Positions 16,154 to 16,396 of a DNA stretch of 16,396 bases are shown here, piece after piece. The stretch is from contig CAYOBW010000152.1 in the NCBI GenBank assembly GCA_964402115.1, positions 1 through 16,396 of the forward strand. The letters are read 5' to 3'. Each line of letters begins with the position of its first letter. Position 1 is the stretch's first letter. The position numbers and the translations under genes were made by a program. Below the pieces are notes generated by a model. That model was given only the letters and a program-made list of their open reading frames with translations. It did not search any database and was not told the origin of the DNA. This DNA is from CAYOBW01 sp964402115 (GTDB lineage Bacteria; Verrucomicrobiota; Kiritimatiellia; UBA8416; CAYOBW01).

Positions 16154-16396
16154 TTACTCCAGCCCAACAGCGCGCCGGGCGGCTTTCAGCGTGCGACCGG
16201 CCTCCTCGCGGGCGCGTTGCGCCCCCCGGGCCAGCACGCTCTCCACAAAACCCAGGTCCCGGCTCAGGGCCTCCCGGCGCAGACGGAAAGGCTCCAGGTG
16301 GGACCAGACCAGTTCGAAAAGCTCCTTCTTCGCGTTCCCATAACCGTAGCCGCCGGCCCGGTACTTCCCGGCCAGCGCCTCCCGCTGGGCTTCGGT
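16154..16396 (-). CDS. trpS: Tryptophan--tRNA ligase, C-terminal 80 residues (cut by window edge)
   Basis: Only the 3' end of the gene lies in the window; it continues past 16396. The 80 visible residues contain YRAGGYGYGNAKKELFELV, then PFRLRREALS, VESVLARGAQRAREEAGRTL and the terminal RRAVGLE before TAA. This matches the C-terminal helices of bacterial TrpRS (typical 'yGdfK..laeaiv...l.piRer...l', 'l..GaekAr.iA..tl..vr.avGl'). The enzyme charges tRNA-Trp. The KMSKS and HIGH motifs would be outside the window, so activity cannot be judged here. It is upstream of scpA in the same direction with a 17-bp gap. Confidence 0.9.
   Translation of the reverse strand, partial: TEAQREALAGKYRAGGYGYGNAKKELFELVWSHLEPFRLRREALSRDLGFVESVLARGAQRAREEAGRTLKAARRAVGLE

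Overview
The window reads as a chromosomal segment of a GC-rich, Gram-negative-type bacterium. Signs pointing to the PVC group (Verrucomicrobiota/Kiritimatiellota/Lentisphaerota) are a secreted LamG protein, a WbsX/GH99-like carbohydrate protein and a secreted purple-acid-phosphatase-like enzyme beside housekeeping operons. This placement is inferred from gene style only; no rRNA or other phylogenetic marker is present. No tRNA, rRNA, CRISPR array, insertion sequence or phage gene was seen.

Left part (1-3850): the 3' part of a WbsX/GH99-like gene runs into a convergent, secreted metallophosphoesterase with a purple-acid-phosphatase-type N-domain. That gene is divergent from a secreted zinc peptidase (HEFTH motif) carrying a C-terminal PDZ domain. 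Middle (3896-7682): a recognisable sigma70-type promoter precedes an 892-residue hybrid sensor histidine kinase (periplasmic sensor, two PAS, kinase, receiver). Two bases after its stop starts a small-molecule O-methyltransferase gene, so the two are probably translationally coupled.

The 304-bp gap 7683-7986 holds the clearest non-coding structure: an inverted pair of REP-like hairpins (7744-7820) whose two copies differ by a compensated base pair, then a palindrome near a possible promoter. A secreted LamG-domain protein and a type I phosphomannose isomerase (manA) follow.

The right part (10459-16396) is one tightly packed minus-strand operon, read as trpS (3' end) - scpA - scpB - hisC - tyrA - aroA - cmk. 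The last four genes are joined by three successive 4-base ATGA overlaps. It combines tryptophanyl-tRNA charging, the SMC accessory proteins for chromosome condensation, and the shikimate/tyrosine/histidinol-phosphate aminotransferase steps, ending in CMP kinase. ScpB has an unusual repetitive C-terminal tail (eight VLEP units, then acidic Ser/Asp/Thr triplets). I see no convincing undescribed defence or mobile system. The best leads are the REP-like pair, the kinase-methyltransferase couple and the ScpB tail.
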